Assembly: GCA_944474755.1 (NCBI GenBank) | Contig: OX104112.1 | Span: 57,827,176 to 57,891,175, forward strand | Source of the DNA: Limnoperna fortunei | Taxonomy: Eukaryota; Mollusca; Bivalvia; Mytilida; Modiolidae | Direction of reading: 5' to 3' | DNA: 64,000 nucleotides | Shown here: in pieces, positions 62,462 through 64,000 of the stretch | How positions within the stretch are numbered: position 1 is the first letter of the stretch | Layout of the letters: the number at the start of each line of letters is the position of its first letter | The notes under the pieces: model-generated | Seen by the model: the letters and a program-made list of their open reading frames with translations, nothing else | What the model was told of the DNA's origin: nothing | Database searches by the model: none | Program-made: the position numbers and the translations under genes

Positions 62462-62513
62462 ATCCTCGCAAGTCGGGGTTTCTGTGGACACGGAAACCCC
62501 GACTTGTGAGGAT
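62462..62513. repeat. 21-bp-arm perfect hairpin
   Basis: ATCCTCGCAAGTCGGGGTTT(C) is followed after a 10-base loop by its reverse complement with a single T for C change. The arm sequence matches the outer end (CCTCACAAGTC…GGGTTTCTGTG) of the elements at 57.1 and 58.3 kb, so it is likely a collapsed copy of that family. Confidence 0.85.
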
Positions 62514-62699
62514 TGGTTCTACGTGGGTCAATGACCTTTTCAGCAGGAATGGTTTGGTAGCCCATAAACCACCACACCCCAGGCCAGTTTTAGATTTTGC
62601 ACCAAAACCCGCTTTCATCTCGGTAATTTACAATTCCTCTACCAAACAGTCACACATGTATTGTGTCAATACACAAGATGACCGAAATTAAAACGCAAA

Positions 62700-63279
62700 T
62701 AAAGTACAAAAAAAATCTATATTAAAAATAAATAAACCTAGCAGCAAATGGAATAGACAAGTATAAGGTATGCGAGAACATGGTTTATTAAAACGATTCT
62801 ATGTAGCTATGGATACTTCTAATATTATTGATAAAGGATGATCCGAATAAAACCCGACTGCTATTGATACAGCGACATTGAAAAGGTCAACTCGGATTTA
62901 AATAAAGGGGCATCCTAGAAAATAATGATTTTATCTTCCAATGGTTGTCCACGCGAACGAGTCCATTCACCAAGAAAACTCTTTATAAGCCGGGTTTTAA
63001 AGAGCTACAACTATAGGTCGTAGTTTTAATATGAAATTTATGTATATAGAGTCTGATCATCGGTTAGAAAGGGGTGCATGTCAAGACGCCTCAACCAAGA
63101 GGAAAAAACTAAGTTGGTCTTCGAATTCAAAATTAATGGAATTGGGAATAAACAAAACGAGGATTAATTTGTGATTCTGAGAGGAATAGGTAACTAGTGT
63201 ACGTGTTGTGTTTCTTGTTTATATTGCTGTTCCGTATGAAGAAATCTGCTGGTTGGGATCAAAACCAAAAATTTTATAT
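62700..63279. other. Non-coding spacer
   Basis: No gene, repeat array or splice-flanked frame seen. Confidence 0.4.
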
Positions 63280-63280
63280 A

Positions 63281-64000
63281 CAGTCCGCCAAAAGTTAAGC
63301 ATCACCTAAATATTTTCTTAAATCATTTTATTACAAAACGATTCATTCAGCATCTGATGCATTTATGCAATGCTTTCAAACAATACCTTTATAAAACATA
63401 CAGGTAAGATGTCAATAATTAGAGTTTTAAAGTGTAAAAACCGGTTTCAAAAACTTGTCCCGCTTCTAATTAACAGACTGACTGAATGAAATAGCCTTGT
63501 CCGATTGCACGTGGATATTGTGGTTAGTTATTATCTTTTAAAGACTTTTCAACATGGTAAGACTACAATTAAGTATCGCCGAACGCTGGCAAGCAATTGG
63601 AATGAGTAACCACCAAATAGCAGCCAATTTTGGGGTGAACAACTCTGTTATTAGCAGACTTATTGCGAGGCATAGACAGCCAGGGTCAATCAAGGACCGC
63701 CCAAAATCTGGGAAACCCCGTAAAACAACCACTAGAGAGGACCGCTTCCTTGCTCGTCAAGCCAGATTGCACCCCTTTTCAACAGCAGGCCAGTTACGAG
63801 GAATGTGGCCTAATGGTGGTCAAATCGGTGACAGAACAGTTATTTGGAGGCTTCACAGATCTCGATTACGTGCCCGCAGGCCTTTGAAACGACCAGAATT
63901 GACAAGAAGGCACCGACAAGCACGAATGGAGTGAGCAAGACATCATCGTCACTGGAATATAAGAAGCTGGAGACGTATTCATTGGTCAGATAAAAGCCGC
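63281..64000 (+). mobile_element. Tc1/mariner element, left part (cut by window edge)
   Basis: Left terminal repeat TACAGTCCGCCAAAAGTTAA preceded by TATA, then an untranslated leader, then the transposase frame. The right end lies beyond the window. Confidence 0.85.
63554..64000 (+). pseudogene. Tc1/mariner transposase, N-terminal part with premature stop
   Basis: The frame opens with a paired helix-turn-helix DNA-binding region (SIAERWQAIGMSNHQIAANF and NNSVISRLIARH), then the GRPRK-like hook DRPKSGKPRKTTTREDRF. A second HTH follows (…DRTVIWRLHRSRLRARRP). The frame meets TGA at 63932-63934, at a position where Trp (TGG) is usual. The reading frame continues beyond it with ARHHRHWNIRSWRRIHWSDK, which includes the first Asp of the DDE/DDD catalytic triad (family form SDESRF; here Glu is Lys). 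The copy is therefore disabled by at least one nonsense change; the rest of the catalytic domain is outside the window. Confidence 0.9.

Overview
The window is eukaryotic, AT-rich, intron-rich DNA that looks like a bivalve mollusc nuclear genome (genus not determined). The reasons are two animal genes with clean GT/AG introns, a protostome-type mir-71/mir-2 microRNA cluster, many V-SINE copies of the kind described in molluscs (RUDI-like), and several repeat families with hairpin heads and internal tandem units.

Left part (1-8000): an intronless-looking flank, then a minus-strand gene with a large 3' exon (4318-5906) joined in frame to a small upstream exon (7558-7678). It encodes a 569-residue basic/acidic, probably disordered protein that I do not recognise. 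A further candidate 5' exon lies near 10310-10385. Middle left (8000-33000): AT-rich intergenic or intronic DNA, SINEs, two large tandem-repeat elements (16.4-17.8 kb and 19.1-20.8 kb), and the last four exons of a plus-strand RSPRY1 (SPRY + RING E3 ligase) gene at 20929-24650, whose 5' exons I cannot find in the window. A broken LINE retrotransposon with a SINE inserted in its reverse transcriptase occupies 30.0-32.9 kb.

Right part (33000-64000): a foldback repeat and CCAAT-box promoter region precede PPP4R1 (HEAT-repeat regulatory subunit of protein phosphatase 4). Its complete coding sequence can be built from 21 exons between 34996 and 60001; all splice phases agree and give 993 residues. 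Most of its longer introns carry mobile elements (hAT-like, Tc1-like, V-SINEs, hairpin-headed minisatellite elements). Intron 7 carries none that I can see and instead holds the best find of the window: one mir-71 hairpin followed by seven mir-2 family hairpins, all on the sense strand of PPP4R1 within about 1.7 kb. They could be processed from the PPP4R1 primary transcript. The window ends inside a Tc1/mariner element whose transposase has a premature stop.

No protein or RNA search was run. Identifications rest on reading the translated sequence against remembered family features, and splice sites are predictions.
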